15,640 bases of DNA from Pseudomonadota bacterium. GTDB lineage: Bacteria; Desulfobacterota; JADFVX01. A program made the translations under genes and the position numbers. The notes below the pieces were generated by a model. The model saw only the letters and a program-made list of their open reading frames with translations. It was not told the DNA's origin and ran no database searches. The stretch spans positions 1-15,640 of the forward strand of contig JADFVM010000248.1 of the NCBI GenBank assembly GCA_015222555.1, given 5' to 3'. Shown one piece after another: positions 1-9,900 of this stretch. The number at the start of each line of letters is the position of its first letter. The first letter of the stretch is position 1.

Positions 1-440
1 ACGCGCCCTCGCTAGTCTTTTGATCCCACAAGGAATTTTCCTCAGTTACCCGTAATCACCGATACGGGAGGCCTTCAGAGAATCCCTTGTGAAAACAATA
101 GCCTGTGCGATCATCACGCGAATTCATAAAATGTCCGGGCGAGGCTGTTATTTTTATTCTAACTGTTTTTCTTCGGAGCTTGTCTGTTGGATGGGGAGTC
201 AAAGAGACGGATCTTTAAGAATTTTAACAGGCTTTTCCAAGCCAGAAAAGCAAAAAAACCACGATTGACATTAACCTAGTGATTTTAAGCCCTTTTGTCG
301 GGAATAGTCCTTGACTAACGAGGTTGTAATCTGGTAAAAATATACATTTTCCCATCTAACTACTCACCTAGTCGCCATCCATTCGAAATCGGTTTCGCAT
401 CTGATTTAGAGGCGCGTTACAAAAGAGGAGGATTTTTTTA
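1..440. other. non-coding leader upstream of the nifJ-like gene
   Basis: No credible gene is visible: every forward frame closes within about 52 bases of the left edge, and nothing longer follows before 441. Visible structure: arms CACAAGG (27-33) and CCTTGTG (85-91) enclose a small hairpin CCCGT/ACGGG (49-53/64-68). A second hairpin, GCTTTTC/GAAAAGC (231-237/245-251), is followed by a run of seven A. There is no convincing sigma-70 or sigma-54 promoter. TTGACT (311-316) with TAAAAA (335-340) at an 18-bp spacing is the best but weak candidate. I recognise no riboswitch or tRNA here. Confidence 0.5.
426..431 (+). promoter_or_regulatory. Shine-Dalgarno of the nifJ-like gene
   Basis: AGGAGG lies nine bases before the ATG at 441. 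This supports that start and the 30-residue Ser/Thr/Lys-rich N-terminal extension ahead of the first conserved domain. Confidence 0.8.
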
Positions 441-3400
441 ATGAGTGCAAAAAGCTCGACGGCGGAGACTGCAAAAGAGGATAATACCAAAGTGAGTTCT
501 TCTAAACCAAAGTATCCGGGGACACGTACCACAACAAATGGAAATCAACTTGTTTCTTATTATACCGAAGCAAGGCTTGCAGAGGCAGGTATATTCTACC
601 CCATTACTCCGAGTACCGAAATGGGAGAGCTTTTCCAGCTCAGTTTTGCCCAGGGTGAACTTAATGTCTTTGGAGATGCAAAGATTGCCATCGAGGCTGA
701 AGGGGAACATTCGGCTCAGGGTGGCGCCATCGCCATGTCTCTTATCGGCAAAAGAGTCGTTAACTTTACCTCGGGGCAGGGGATTCTCTACGGGATAGAG
801 CAGTATTACCACGCACCGGGCAAATTGTCGACCATGGTTCTTGAGGTGTCGGCAAGAGCTCTTACAAAGCATGCTCTCAATGTTCATTGCGGCCATGAAG
901 ATGTTTATGCAACTCTGGATACAGGCTGGATCGTTCTCTATTCCAAAGATGCCCAGCAGGCATCTGACCAGGCGCTAATATTAAGGCGTGCCACAGAATT
1001 ATCGCTCACACCTGGAATCAATGCGCAGGATGGTTTCCTGACCTCTCACCTTGAAAGGACCTTTCTTGTCCCCGAGGCGGAGCTGATTCGTGAATTTTTA
1101 GGAAGGGCCGATGACATTATCGAGTGTCCTACAAAGGAACAGAAGGTACTCTTCGGCCCCACGAGGCGAAGAATACCGGAATGTTTCGATCTCAAAAGCC
1201 CGGCCATTCTTGGCCCCGTTGAAAACCAGGAGCATTACATGCAAGGTGTCTCCGCCAGAAGATACGCCTTTGTTGAGCATATCCTAGGATTCCTTGAAGA
1301 ATCCTATGAGGATTTTGGCAAACTGACTGGGCGTAATCATGGCCTTATCAGTGAGTATAATACTGAAGGTGCAGATACCGTTTTCGTCGCCCTCGGCTCA
1401 GCTGCAGAAAATGTGGAAGCTGCAAGCGACTATCTTAAGGAAAAGAAAGGTGAAAATGCCGGTGTCATCCATGTCAATGTATTGAGGCCTTTCCCGGAAA
1501 AGGCGATTGTAAAAGCTCTTGGAAAAAGAAAGAATATCATAGTCCTGGAGCGCGGTGATGATCAGCTGGCGACAGAAAATGTTCTCGCCCGTGACATTCG
1601 CAGTGCACTCTACCGGGCATTTGAAAAAGATGAACTCTCTTCCCTCCCCAAAATATATAACGGCGTTTATGGACTTGGTTCCAGAGATTTCCGTCCCGAA
1701 AATATTTTCGGCGCCTGGGAATTTGTCACAGGAGGCCGTGCAAGGCAGGATGGAAGAAAAGCCGCCGATGGTGAGACGCTCTTTTATCTTGGCATCGATC
1801 ACCCCTATGCAGTTAACAGTGAGGATACGCAGAGCCTGCTTCCTGAAGACGCGATAGCCACCCGTTTTCACTCCATCGGCGGTTGGGGAGCCATTACAAC
1901 AGGTAAAAACCTGGGTGAGATCTTCGGTCAGCTCAGTGACTATATTGCCAAACGGGATGGTTGTGTCGATGCTGATACCGGCGCCATTGAGGAGGTGTTG
2001 CATGTCAGCGCCAATCCGAAATATGGCTCGGAGAAAAAAGGGGCGCCTACAAACTATTTCCTCGTCGTTGCGCCCGAGCGGATCAGAGTCAACTGTGACC
2101 TCAGGCATGTCAACGTAGTCCTCTGCTGTGATCCCAAGGCATTTACCCACACCAATCCTTTGCAGGGCTTAACAGAGAATGGCATTCTGGTCTGGGAGTC
2201 CTCAGAAACAGATGACGCAAAAGTATGGGAACGCATACCAGAACGGTACCGACAGTTCATCCTTGATAAAAATATAAAAATATATGTTCTCAATGGTTTC
2301 AATATTGCGGCAGAAGCTACGGATCGTGAAGACCTCCAATTCAGAATGCAGGGGAACTCCCTGCTGGGCGCTTTCTTTGCAGTTTCTACCTTCCTGAAGG
2401 ACAATAAGATTCCAGATGAGGAGTTTCTTGGAATGGTTAGGAAGCAGTACGAGCATAAATTCGGCCGTTTCGGAGAGGCTGTTGTCGAGTCGAACATGAA
2501 AGTTATGTCAGCCGGTTTCTCTCAGGTAAGAGAGATTCCACATGGGGATGTTAGTGCGCCTGATACGTCTACGATGCGGGGGGATGTGATGTTACCGCAG
2601 AGGGTGGAAAAACCTGCAGATGTAGAGCGAATTCCCATGCATCAAAGAAAGACCTTTGATGATGAGTTTAGATCGGGCAAAGGTTATGATCAGGCAGCAA
2701 CGCCTTTTATGGCGACAGGTATTATCGCAGCTGGAACGGGGGGTACAGCCAGTAAATATGTGTCCCGCAGGATGGTTCCCAAGTTTATCCCCGAAAACTG
2801 TACCCAGTGTATGGCCTGTATCAACGCCTGTCCTGATACCGCTCTGCCTAACACAGCGCAGGATATCTCTACCATTCTTATCAAGGCCACCCAAAACTAT
2901 GTTGATAATGAAGAAGCGAGGAAGAGGCTTCTTTCTGCGACAGTAACGGTGAGTGACGCCATGCGTCAGCAGATGCTTGATGAATCAGCTAAAAAAGAAG
3001 GTGCCGTTAAGAGTGTCGGTGAGATAGCGCGGGAACAGTTTGAGGCCTGGGCCGGAAAGGACGACTGGTTTTCCAGTGAAAAGACGCAGGGGAAGGAAGC
3101 CCTTGACCAGCTCTTTCACATTATCGATGTCCTTCCCCTGGCCTATAACAATACGAAGATGATTTTTGGAAGCAAGGAGAAGAAAGAGCCCGGTTCAGGC
3201 GGACTGTTTTCCATCTTTGTTTCCGATCTCTGTAAGGGTTGCGGTGAGTGTGTTGTCGAGTGCGGTGACCATAATGCGCTTGAAATGGTGGGTGAGACCC
3301 CTGAAATCAACGGCAGACATCTCACCGCTGAGGCATTTATCAAGCTTCTCCCTGATACGCCTCAAAAGTATCTGGGGCTCTTTGATGCAAAATCGCCCAT

Positions 3401-5150
3401 GGAATCGAAGGCGGCTGCACTTCAAAATCACTTCATGGTTCAGAGCAACTATCAGGCTCTTCTTTCCGGAGATGGTGCCTGTGCAGGATGCGGTGAAAAG
3501 ACGATATTAAGATCAATTACCTCCTTGACTGAAGCCTATATGAGGCCGCTCTATCATGCCAAAGCGGACAGATTGTCAGCCCTGGCGGATGAGATGGAAA
3601 AAGAAGGCCTTTCCAGGCTGGAAAAGCTCAAGGGTGAAAAAGCCGAAAGTTACAACTATTTAAGAGATACCATCCTTCATGCCATTATGGGTTTTGGCGG
3701 GGAGAACGATAAAGATACGCGTGAGCGAATTGAGGCGAAATTTGAAGGAGATGATGCCATTATTGTCGATGCCCTTGTTACTATCCTTCGCCAGGATGCG
3801 TACAACCATAAAGATCTTCAGGTCATAGATGGCCACGCCTTCAACGGCATGTGTACCATGGCGATGACGGCCAATACGGGCTGTAACACTGTTTATGGTT
3901 CAACACCCCCGAACACGCCTCATCCCTATCCCTGGATGAACTTTCTCTTTCAGGATGGCGCTACTGTGGCCTGGCTGGTAGGGGAGGGTTTTATGATAAA
4001 TCATGCGACACGCTCTGTCATTCCAGAAAGACTGTCAAGGGCGATTATGTCTGACGGCTCTCAGGACTTTAGCCACACAGATTACTTCAGGTATACCCAT
4101 TTTTCCGATGCTTATATGACGAGTCAGGAGATCAGAGAGCTTCCCAAGGTCTGGGCTGTCGGTGGTGATGGTGCTCTGGGCGATATCGGTTATCAGAACT
4201 GTTCCAAGGTTATTCTTCAAAACAGGCCGAATGTGAAGATACTCATGCTTGATACTCAGGTTTATTCCAACACGGGTGGACAGAACTCGGACAGTTCCGT
4301 TATGCCGGGCGGTTTTGATATGAACCAGTATGGCGATGCGTCAGAAGGGAAGCTGACGGAGAAAAAGGGGGTTGCAGAAACCTTCTTTTCCGGTCACGGA
4401 AGCGCCTTCCTGGCACAAGTATCAATGGCCAACTCGACCAACCTTTTCCGTGCTATTCTGGATGCCATTGATTATCGTGGAACGGCCTTTATTCAGGCCT
4501 ATACCACATGCCAGCCGGAGCATGGCGTCGGCGATGCAATGTCTACTATTCAGGCTCAACTGTCACGCGATAGCAGAGGCTTGCCGGAGTTTGTTTATAA
4601 CCCTGCCGGTGGTGAAAGCATGCCTGAAACACTCAGCCTGAAGGGAAACCCCTCCTTAAGTAATGACTGGTACGTAAAAACAGTAAAACCTTCAAAGACC
4701 AGGTATAATTATACTGTGGCCCACTGGGCAACGACGGAGGCACGTTTCCGCCGCCACTTCTTTAAGGTAAAAGCAGAAGACGCAGATAAATTAATCCACC
4801 TCGATGATATGCTTGCCAGGATCACGCAGCACGATGTTAACCGTCGCTTGTTTCTTGATCCGGGGCACCGGTCATTTGTCCCGGAAAAGGGCGTTTATAT
4901 TGAAGTGGAACAGCCGGATGGCACCTCCCGAAAACATGGTATCAGCAGACAGATGGTTCTCTTCTGCGTGGAGCGGCGTAAAAGCTGGCGGATGATGCAA
5001 AGTCTGGCGGGTATATCTAACCCTGATTATGAAGTCCAGAAGCTTCTTGTCAAGGAGTATGAAGAGGGAAAGATCTCTCACGCCGACATGACAGGAAAAA
5101 CGAGTGACTTGATTGAGAAGATCAAGTCTGTGCAGAGTCGAAAGGTTTAG
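441..5150 (+). CDS. nifJ: oversized pyruvate/2-oxoacid:ferredoxin (flavodoxin) oxidoreductase, single-chain
   Basis: Cytoplasmic thiamine-diphosphate iron-sulfur enzyme of the PFOR/NifJ family. The family reversibly converts pyruvate (or another 2-oxoacid) and CoA to acyl-CoA, CO2 and reduced ferredoxin or flavodoxin. Seen in the 1569-residue product: the alpha domain with YPITPSTEM (53-61) and Arg139 in the SARALTKHAL region; a gamma-like segment (FHSIGGWGAITTGKN) in the 460-560 region; two 4Fe-4S motifs (Cys787/790/793/797 and Cys931/934/937/941); the TPP domain with CAGCGE (Cys1014/1017), GDG (1242-1244) and YSNTGG (1275-1280). Cys1148 (NTGCN) and Cys1357 (YTTCQ) sit where PFOR places the other two ligands of the proximal cluster. 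Ordinary NifJ has about 1170-1200 residues. The extra length includes about 80 residues between the ferredoxin motifs and about 110-130 between Cys1017 and Cys1148. All catalytic motifs are intact, so this is probably active, but the substrate is not provable from sequence. It appears monocistronic. Confidence 0.93.
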   Translation: MSAKSSTAETAKEDNTKVSSSKPKYPGTRTTTNGNQLVSYYTEARLAEAGIFYPITPSTEMGELFQLSFAQGELNVFGDAKIAIEAEGEHSAQGGAIAMSLIGKRVVNFTSGQGILYGIEQYYHAPGKLSTMVLEVSARALTKHALNVHCGHEDVYATLDTGWIVLYSKDAQQASDQALILRRATELSLTPGINAQDGFLTSHLERTFLVPEAELIREFLGRADDIIECPTKEQKVLFGPTRRRIPECFDLKSPAILGPVENQEHYMQGVSARRYAFVEHILGFLEESYEDFGKLTGRNHGLISEYNTEGADTVFVALGSAAENVEAASDYLKEKKGENAGVIHVNVLRPFPEKAIVKALGKRKNIIVLERGDDQLATENVLARDIRSALYRAFEKDELSSLPKIYNGVYGLGSRDFRPENIFGAWEFVTGGRARQDGRKAADGETLFYLGIDHPYAVNSEDTQSLLPEDAIATRFHSIGGWGAITTGKNLGEIFGQLSDYIAKRDGCVDADTGAIEEVLHVSANPKYGSEKKGAPTNYFLVVAPERIRVNCDLRHVNVVLCCDPKAFTHTNPLQGLTENGILVWESSETDDAKVWERIPERYRQFILDKNIKIYVLNGFNIAAEATDREDLQFRMQGNSLLGAFFAVSTFLKDNKIPDEEFLGMVRKQYEHKFGRFGEAVVESNMKVMSAGFSQVREIPHGDVSAPDTSTMRGDVMLPQRVEKPADVERIPMHQRKTFDDEFRSGKGYDQAATPFMATGIIAAGTGGTASKYVSRRMVPKFIPENCTQCMACINACPDTALPNTAQDISTILIKATQNYVDNEEARKRLLSATVTVSDAMRQQMLDESAKKEGAVKSVGEIAREQFEAWAGKDDWFSSEKTQGKEALDQLFHIIDVLPLAYNNTKMIFGSKEKKEPGSGGLFSIFVSDLCKGCGECVVECGDHNALEMVGETPEINGRHLTAEAFIKLLPDTPQKYLGLFDAKSPMESKAAALQNHFMVQSNYQALLSGDGACAGCGEKTILRSITSLTEAYMRPLYHAKADRLSALADEMEKEGLSRLEKLKGEKAESYNYLRDTILHAIMGFGGENDKDTRERIEAKFEGDDAIIVDALVTILRQDAYNHKDLQVIDGHAFNGMCTMAMTANTGCNTVYGSTPPNTPHPYPWMNFLFQDGATVAWLVGEGFMINHATRSVIPERLSRAIMSDGSQDFSHTDYFRYTHFSDAYMTSQEIRELPKVWAVGGDGALGDIGYQNCSKVILQNRPNVKILMLDTQVYSNTGGQNSDSSVMPGGFDMNQYGDASEGKLTEKKGVAETFFSGHGSAFLAQVSMANSTNLFRAILDAIDYRGTAFIQAYTTCQPEHGVGDAMSTIQAQLSRDSRGLPEFVYNPAGGESMPETLSLKGNPSLSNDWYVKTVKPSKTRYNYTVAHWATTEARFRRHFFKVKAEDADKLIHLDDMLARITQHDVNRRLFLDPGHRSFVPEKGVYIEVEQPDGTSRKHGISRQMVLFCVERRKSWRMMQSLAGISNPDYEVQKLLVKEYEEGKISHADMTGKTSDLIEKIKSVQSRKV

Positions 5151-5157
5151 TTGAGGG

Positions 5158-5180
5158 AGGCGGCATTCCTTCGCGCCTTT
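5158..5180. terminator. weak hairpin between convergent genes, possible bidirectional terminator
   Basis: AGGCG (5158-5162) pairs with CGCCT (5174-5178) over an 11-base loop and is followed by TTGTT on the plus strand. It sits in the 48-bp gap between two convergent genes, where a shared terminator is expected. The stem is only 5 bp and the U-tract poor, so confidence is low. Confidence 0.3.
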
Positions 5181-5198
5181 GTTAATATCAGTAAGCCT

Positions 5199-6740
5199 TT
5201 AACATCCCTTTAGCTTTTCAAGCAGATCATTATCTATCTTGGCCTTGACAGTTCGTCTGTCGAGGCCAATTTTTTTTGCCGTTGCCTGATAGCTTCCGGT
5301 CTGGGAATATACGAGGGTGCAGTATCTTTCAAGTACTTCCTCCGCTGTAAGTGAGCCCGACATAATTTCGCCTCCAAGCACTTGTCTTGCCCCTTTGTCC
5401 TGAACCTCAGGGGGATGGTATTCATTACGAATCATAATATTTCTGATGCATTGTTCCAGTTCCCTGATATTGCCTGGCCATGAATACTCTCTGCCAAGAT
5501 TCCCCCCTATCCAATTGACAACCTCCTGTGACAGTTTTTCCGCTTCCTCTCCCACCCGCCCTCTGGCAATAAAAAGGACAAGGTTGTGTAATTCTTCCGG
5601 TGATTCACGAAGTTGCTCAGATAAAGAAGGTGTAATTATTGTGTCCGAACAGAGGCGATAATAAAAATCTCTCCGGAAGGTGCCTCTTTCCATCTCTTCA
5701 CTGAGATTCCGATTGGTGGCGGCGATAATTTTACCCTGAAAGAGGCGGTTTTTTGTATCCCCGATGCGCTGAAAATTCCTGTCTTGAATGACTCGAAGAA
5801 GTTTTACCTGAATTAATGGATTGATCTCGCCTATCTCGTCAAGAAAAACGGTGCCCAGTGGAGAGCAGGCTTCAAGCCAGCCGGTACGATCCTGAAGCGC
5901 ACCTGTAAAGGCTCCTTTCTTATGCCCGAAAAGTTCGGACTCTACCAGGGTAGGTGTGAGCGCCGAGATATTTAAGGGATAAAAAGTTCGGGTGAAATCT
6001 TCCTTGAAACAGCCTGGTTTTTCATCGAAAGGAATGTATCTGGACATGCCAACTGCTCTGGCCACCAGTTCTTTCCCTGTACCTGAAGGCCCCGTGATGA
6101 GTGTTGTTATATCACCCATGATTTTATAGAGCTGCCTTTCGTAACGTTTAAGGTTGTGAGTGAAAATTGATTGCCAGACGGCTGCCCGAAGTTTGGCTGA
6201 CGCCATGGAGCCACCCACTATAAAGCTGAAGATATGATGAAAGGCCCGTTTAATCTGAAAAAAAATTGAAAACAGGTGTGGAATATCATGTTGTGACGGG
6301 AATTTTACTCCTCTTATGTGTAGAAAATATTTTGCTTTAATTAGGAATTCTTTATAAAAAGTCCCTGCCTCTATAGCTCTCTCTTGATCTTTTGTTACGG
6401 TGATAATCTCCTGAAATTTCACATTAAAGCGATGGTAAAGAATGAAGAGTGCCATGTCTTCATAAATGGTCAGGTCCTTTTCTGACGCATTGGCGCCTTG
6501 TAAAAGACGGTTGCGAAGCTTCTCTATCAGTTCTTCTGCCCGCTTGATAATGATGGGGATGTTTGGCCGTTCATCCTTATTGTTGGCACGGATATTCCAC
6601 GTCGCCTCTGTTTTTAAGAAGTCTTTCCCTAATATCTCCCTTTCAAAATTAATACGTTCCGGCAGGAAGGGGTTGCAATAGGAAAGCTCTGATATCTTTT
6701 GGCCCAACCGTCTCTCTTCATCATTAAACAGCTCTTTCAA
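5199..6740 (-). CDS. sigma-54-dependent transcriptional activator (AAA+ enhancer-binding protein)
   Basis: Bacterial enhancer-binding protein that would hydrolyse ATP to open sigma-54 RNA polymerase promoters. With the TTG start the product has 513 residues. Seen: Walker A GPSGTGKE (217-224), the sigma-54 contact loop GAFTGA (276-281), Walker B TVFLDEI (about 297-303), the arginine-finger region FRRDFYYRL (355-363), WPGNIREL (421-428), and a C-terminal Fis-type helix-turn-helix (about 479-503). The first ~200 residues are mostly helical and show no response-receiver, GAF or PAS signature that I recognise, so the input signal is unknown. A longer ATG start at 6794 is possible by frame. However, TTG at 6740 has AAGGAG seven bases upstream, and a consensus promoter overlaps the extension, so TTG is chosen. 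The gene is divergent from aas, which has its own sigma-54 promoter; control of aas is inferred. Confidence 0.93.
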   Translation of the reverse strand: MKELFNDEERRLGQKISELSYCNPFLPERINFEREILGKDFLKTEATWNIRANNKDERPNIPIIIKRAEELIEKLRNRLLQGANASEKDLTIYEDMALFILYHRFNVKFQEIITVTKDQERAIEAGTFYKEFLIKAKYFLHIRGVKFPSQHDIPHLFSIFFQIKRAFHHIFSFIVGGSMASAKLRAAVWQSIFTHNLKRYERQLYKIMGDITTLITGPSGTGKELVARAVGMSRYIPFDEKPGCFKEDFTRTFYPLNISALTPTLVESELFGHKKGAFTGALQDRTGWLEACSPLGTVFLDEIGEINPLIQVKLLRVIQDRNFQRIGDTKNRLFQGKIIAATNRNLSEEMERGTFRRDFYYRLCSDTIITPSLSEQLRESPEELHNLVLFIARGRVGEEAEKLSQEVVNWIGGNLGREYSWPGNIRELEQCIRNIMIRNEYHPPEVQDKGARQVLGGEIMSGSLTAEEVLERYCTLVYSQTGSYQATAKKIGLDRRTVKAKIDNDLLEKLKGC

Positions 6741-6747
6741 TACACCT

Positions 6748-6753
6748 CTCCTT
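6748..6753 (-). promoter_or_regulatory. Shine-Dalgarno that fixes the TTG start of the activator
   Basis: On the minus strand AAGGAG is followed by seven bases and TTG (6740-6738), then AAA GAG CTG. The ATG at 6794 has no comparable site upstream. Confidence 0.75.
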
Positions 6754-6775
6754 ATCAAATATATAATGATCATAA

Positions 6776-6804
6776 AATGTACACGGTAAAACATTGAATG
6801 TCAA
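6776..6804 (-). promoter_or_regulatory. sigma-70-type promoter of the sigma-54 activator gene
   Basis: On the minus strand a perfect -35 TTGACA (6804-6799), a 17-bp spacer and -10 TACATT (6781-6776) predict a start near 6769. That gives a leader of about 29 nt containing the Shine-Dalgarno. An 8-bp palindrome, ATGATCAT (6766-6773), overlaps the predicted start and could serve autoregulation (inference). Confidence 0.65.
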
Positions 6805-6887
6805 CATTGCTTCACTTCTATTGCGGTCTGCGATTTATGATGACATGTAACCGCTTGAATTTATATGGAAATTTCTGGCTGTCTTTT

Positions 6888-6902
6888 TGGCATGACTGCT
6901 GC
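6888..6902 (+). promoter_or_regulatory. sigma-54 (-24/-12) promoter of aas
   Basis: TGGCATGACTGCTGC matches the consensus TGGCACGNNNNTTGC at 9 of 11 defined positions. The essential GG and GC have exactly the right spacing. The predicted start is about 6914, giving a leader of about 35 nt before ATG 6949. It lies in the divergent region shared with a sigma-54 activator gene, which strengthens the call. Confidence 0.65.
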
Positions 6903-6932
6903 TTTTGTTTAAGGTAAGAACCGTTGAAACTT

Positions 6933-6940
6933 AAGGAGGT
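6933..6940 (+). promoter_or_regulatory. strong Shine-Dalgarno of aas
   Basis: AAGGAGGT is fully complementary to the usual 16S rRNA tail. It ends eight bases before the ATG and fixes the start. Confidence 0.85.
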
Positions 6941-6948
6941 AAAGTTAA

Positions 6949-9900
6949 ATGAAAGTCAGTGATCTTTTTAAAAAGAGAGGTTTTTTAGGTCTTTTTATTT
7001 CACAGGCGACGGGTGCCTTTAATGATAATGCCCTGAAAATGATCTTGTTTGGTGTTGTCCTTGTGTCCATGCCTGTGGATCAACACGATTTTTACCTTTC
7101 TTTATTAAGTGCCCTCCTTGTCACCCCCTTTGTGTTTTTTGCACCTCTTGCCGGCTGGTTTTCCGACCGCTTTTCGAAGCGAACGGTTCTTCTCACATTT
7201 AAGGCAACGGAGTTTGCCATTCTTGGTTTGGCTTTGGCCGCAATTTTTATGGAAAGTCTTCCCATCCTTTTTATTCTCCTCATCTTGATGGGCTCCCAGT
7301 CGGCATTTTACAGCCCTGCCAAGTACGGCATACTTAAAGAGGTGGTGTCGGAAAAAAGGCTGGGGCAGGCCAACGGCATCATTGAGATGGGAACCATACT
7401 TTGCATTATCCTTGGCACTGTTGGAGGCAGTTTTCTCTTTGATTTGTTTAAATCACCAGGTAGTCATGACGGATTGGTCAATCCGCTTATTTTTCTTGTC
7501 ATTGTGAGCCTCACCGGTTTTTTAGCCACGCTTAAGGTGGAGAAGCTTTCGCCCTGCACGGATGAGCGGTTCACTATGAAAGATTTTTTTCAAAACCTAT
7601 CTGTCCTTAAGAAAAACAGAAAACTTCGGCTTACCGTTGCCGGCATTTGCTATTTTTGGTTCATCGCCATACTCCTGCAAATGCTACTCATCCTCTTCGG
7701 GACACAGGAGATGGGTCTTAAAACAGTTTCAGAGGCTTCTTTGCTCTTTCTCTTTCTGAGCATCGGTGTGGCCACCGGTTCCTTTGTTGCAGCTAAGTTA
7801 TCACGGTACAAAGTAGAGTTGGGACTCATTCCGGTCGGCGCAATTGGTATGGCTATTATGTCGATCATTCTTCCCTCTATTGCCGCTCATTACTTCCTTG
7901 TCATTATCGACCTCATAGTGCTGGGCCTTTTCGGAGGAATGTTTCTTGTTCCCCTCAATACGCTTTTACAGATGGAAAGCAGTGATGAAAAGAGAGGTCA
8001 GTTTATTGCTCTGGCAAACTTCTTTTCAAACCTCGGCATGCTTCTATCCTCGCTGGCACTCTACATCCTTTCGCATTCCTTTCAGGTATCGCCGGCCAAT
8101 ATACTTCTGGTGTTTGGTCTTCTCACCCTAGCCATTTCTGTCTACATTTTCTTTCTCCTTCCCGAGGCATTTTTCAGCCTTGTTCTGGGAGTATTCACTC
8201 GCTCGGTATACAGAATCAGGTCAAATGATTATGACCTGATCCCTGAAAAGGGCGGTGTCCTGCTTACACCCAACCATATGAGTTTTATGGACGGTCTTAT
8301 CCTCTACTATGCGGTCCCCCATCGCAAGGTGCGTTTTGTTGTATATAGGCGTTACTTTGATAAGCCGATTGTGGGCTGGTTTTTAAAAATGAGCGCTTGT
8401 ATTCCTATTTCTGAAGAGAGATCAAAGGACGCTATCTTAAAGGTAGTCAGCGCTCTCGATGCCGGTGAAGTGGTTTGCATATTCCCGGAAGGGTCCATAA
8501 GCAGGACAGGTTTTACACTTCCCTTTAAAAAAGGCATTGAGCTTATCTTAAGAAGGAGTTCAAATGAGACCAAAGTGCTTCCTGTCTTTATTGATAAATT
8601 GTGGGGAAGCCTCTTTTCCTTCAAGGGGAAACGATTTTTTAAAAAGCTCCCCCAGAGTTTCCCCTACGCCGTGACGGTTTACTTTGGACAGCCCATGAAA
8701 GGCAAAGTAAGTGCCTTTGATTTAAGGCAGAAAGTATTGGAACTTGGCAGTGATGCCTTTGCCCTGCGGCGTAAGGAATTCAAAACCTTACCTGTTCACT
8801 TTATCAGAACGGCCAGACGTTTTATGTTTAGAAAGGCGGTTGTTGACACTTCAGGAAAACCTCTAAATTATCTGAAGCTCCTCACTGCTTCAATTCTTCT
8901 CTCAAGGTCGATTAAAAAACAGTGTACGGGAAAAGAGATGGTGGGGATCATGTTGCCCGCATCGGTGGCGGCCGTTCTATCTAATGTTGCCGTGGGGCTT
9001 TCCGGTAATATCGCCGTTAACCTTAATTTCACCGCCGGTGACGATGCCATCTCAAAGACTATCGAAAAATGCGATATGAAGATGATCATTACATCGAAGC
9101 TCTTTGTCAGGAAGGCGAAACTCAATCGGCTTGAACAATTTGTGTACATAGAAGATCTGATGAAGGCGATGAGTCCCTTTGACAGGATGAAGACCTTGCT
9201 CTCCGTTCTCCTTCTTCCCTCCTTTATGTTGATGAAACTTTATTGCAGAGATGCCTCCTCAGCCGAGGACACTGCAACGGTCATATTCTCGAGCGGTTCT
9301 ACAGGCGAGCCAAAGGGAGTTGAGTTGACTCACGCTAATGTGCTCTCCAATGGTGAGATGGTTGACCAGATTCTGGATTTCAGGGCCTCAGACAGAATGC
9401 TGGGATCACTGCCTTTTTTTCACTCCTTCGGTTATAGCATCACCTTCTGGCTGCCGCTGTTGAAGGGAATTTATACCGCCTTTGTTCCTGATCCTCTTGA
9501 TGCCAAAAAGGTGGGTGAGATGGCAGCTACTTATGGCAGTACAGTCATCCTCGGTACCCCGACGTTTTACAACCTGTATACAAGACGATGTAATAAAGAG
9601 CAGTTTAAGTCCCTTCGCATCGCCATTGCAGGAGCGGAAAGGCTGTCAGAGCGCATGGCGCAGGGTTTTCTGGAAAAGTTCGGTGTTCCACTTGTCGAAG
9701 GCTATGGCGCTACAGAAATGTCGCCTGTCATCTCATGCAACGCCCCTGATTACAATGAAAAGGGAATTCATCAGAAGGGGACCAAATCAGGCAGTGTTGG
9801 GCTTGCGCTTCCCGGGCTTTCTGTCAAAGTCGTAGATCCCGAAGATTATGACAAAGAATTTTCCTACGGTACTGAAGGGATGCTTCTTGTCAAGGGGCCA

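Noticed and set aside
231..251. Hairpin GCTTTTC/GAAAAGC as a terminator
   Set aside because: On the plus strand it is followed by A, not T. On the minus strand the T-run precedes the stem, so the polarity is wrong for either direction.
1398..2150. 250-residue open frame on the minus strand inside the nifJ-like gene
   Set aside because: It lies fully antisense to conserved PFOR sequence, has no family motifs, and its cysteine-rich, irregular composition is typical of an antisense shadow.
6741..6794. Upstream ATG (6794) extension of the sigma-54 activator
   Set aside because: The -35/-10 promoter overlaps the extension, there is no Shine-Dalgarno before 6794, and TTG 6740 has an ideal one.
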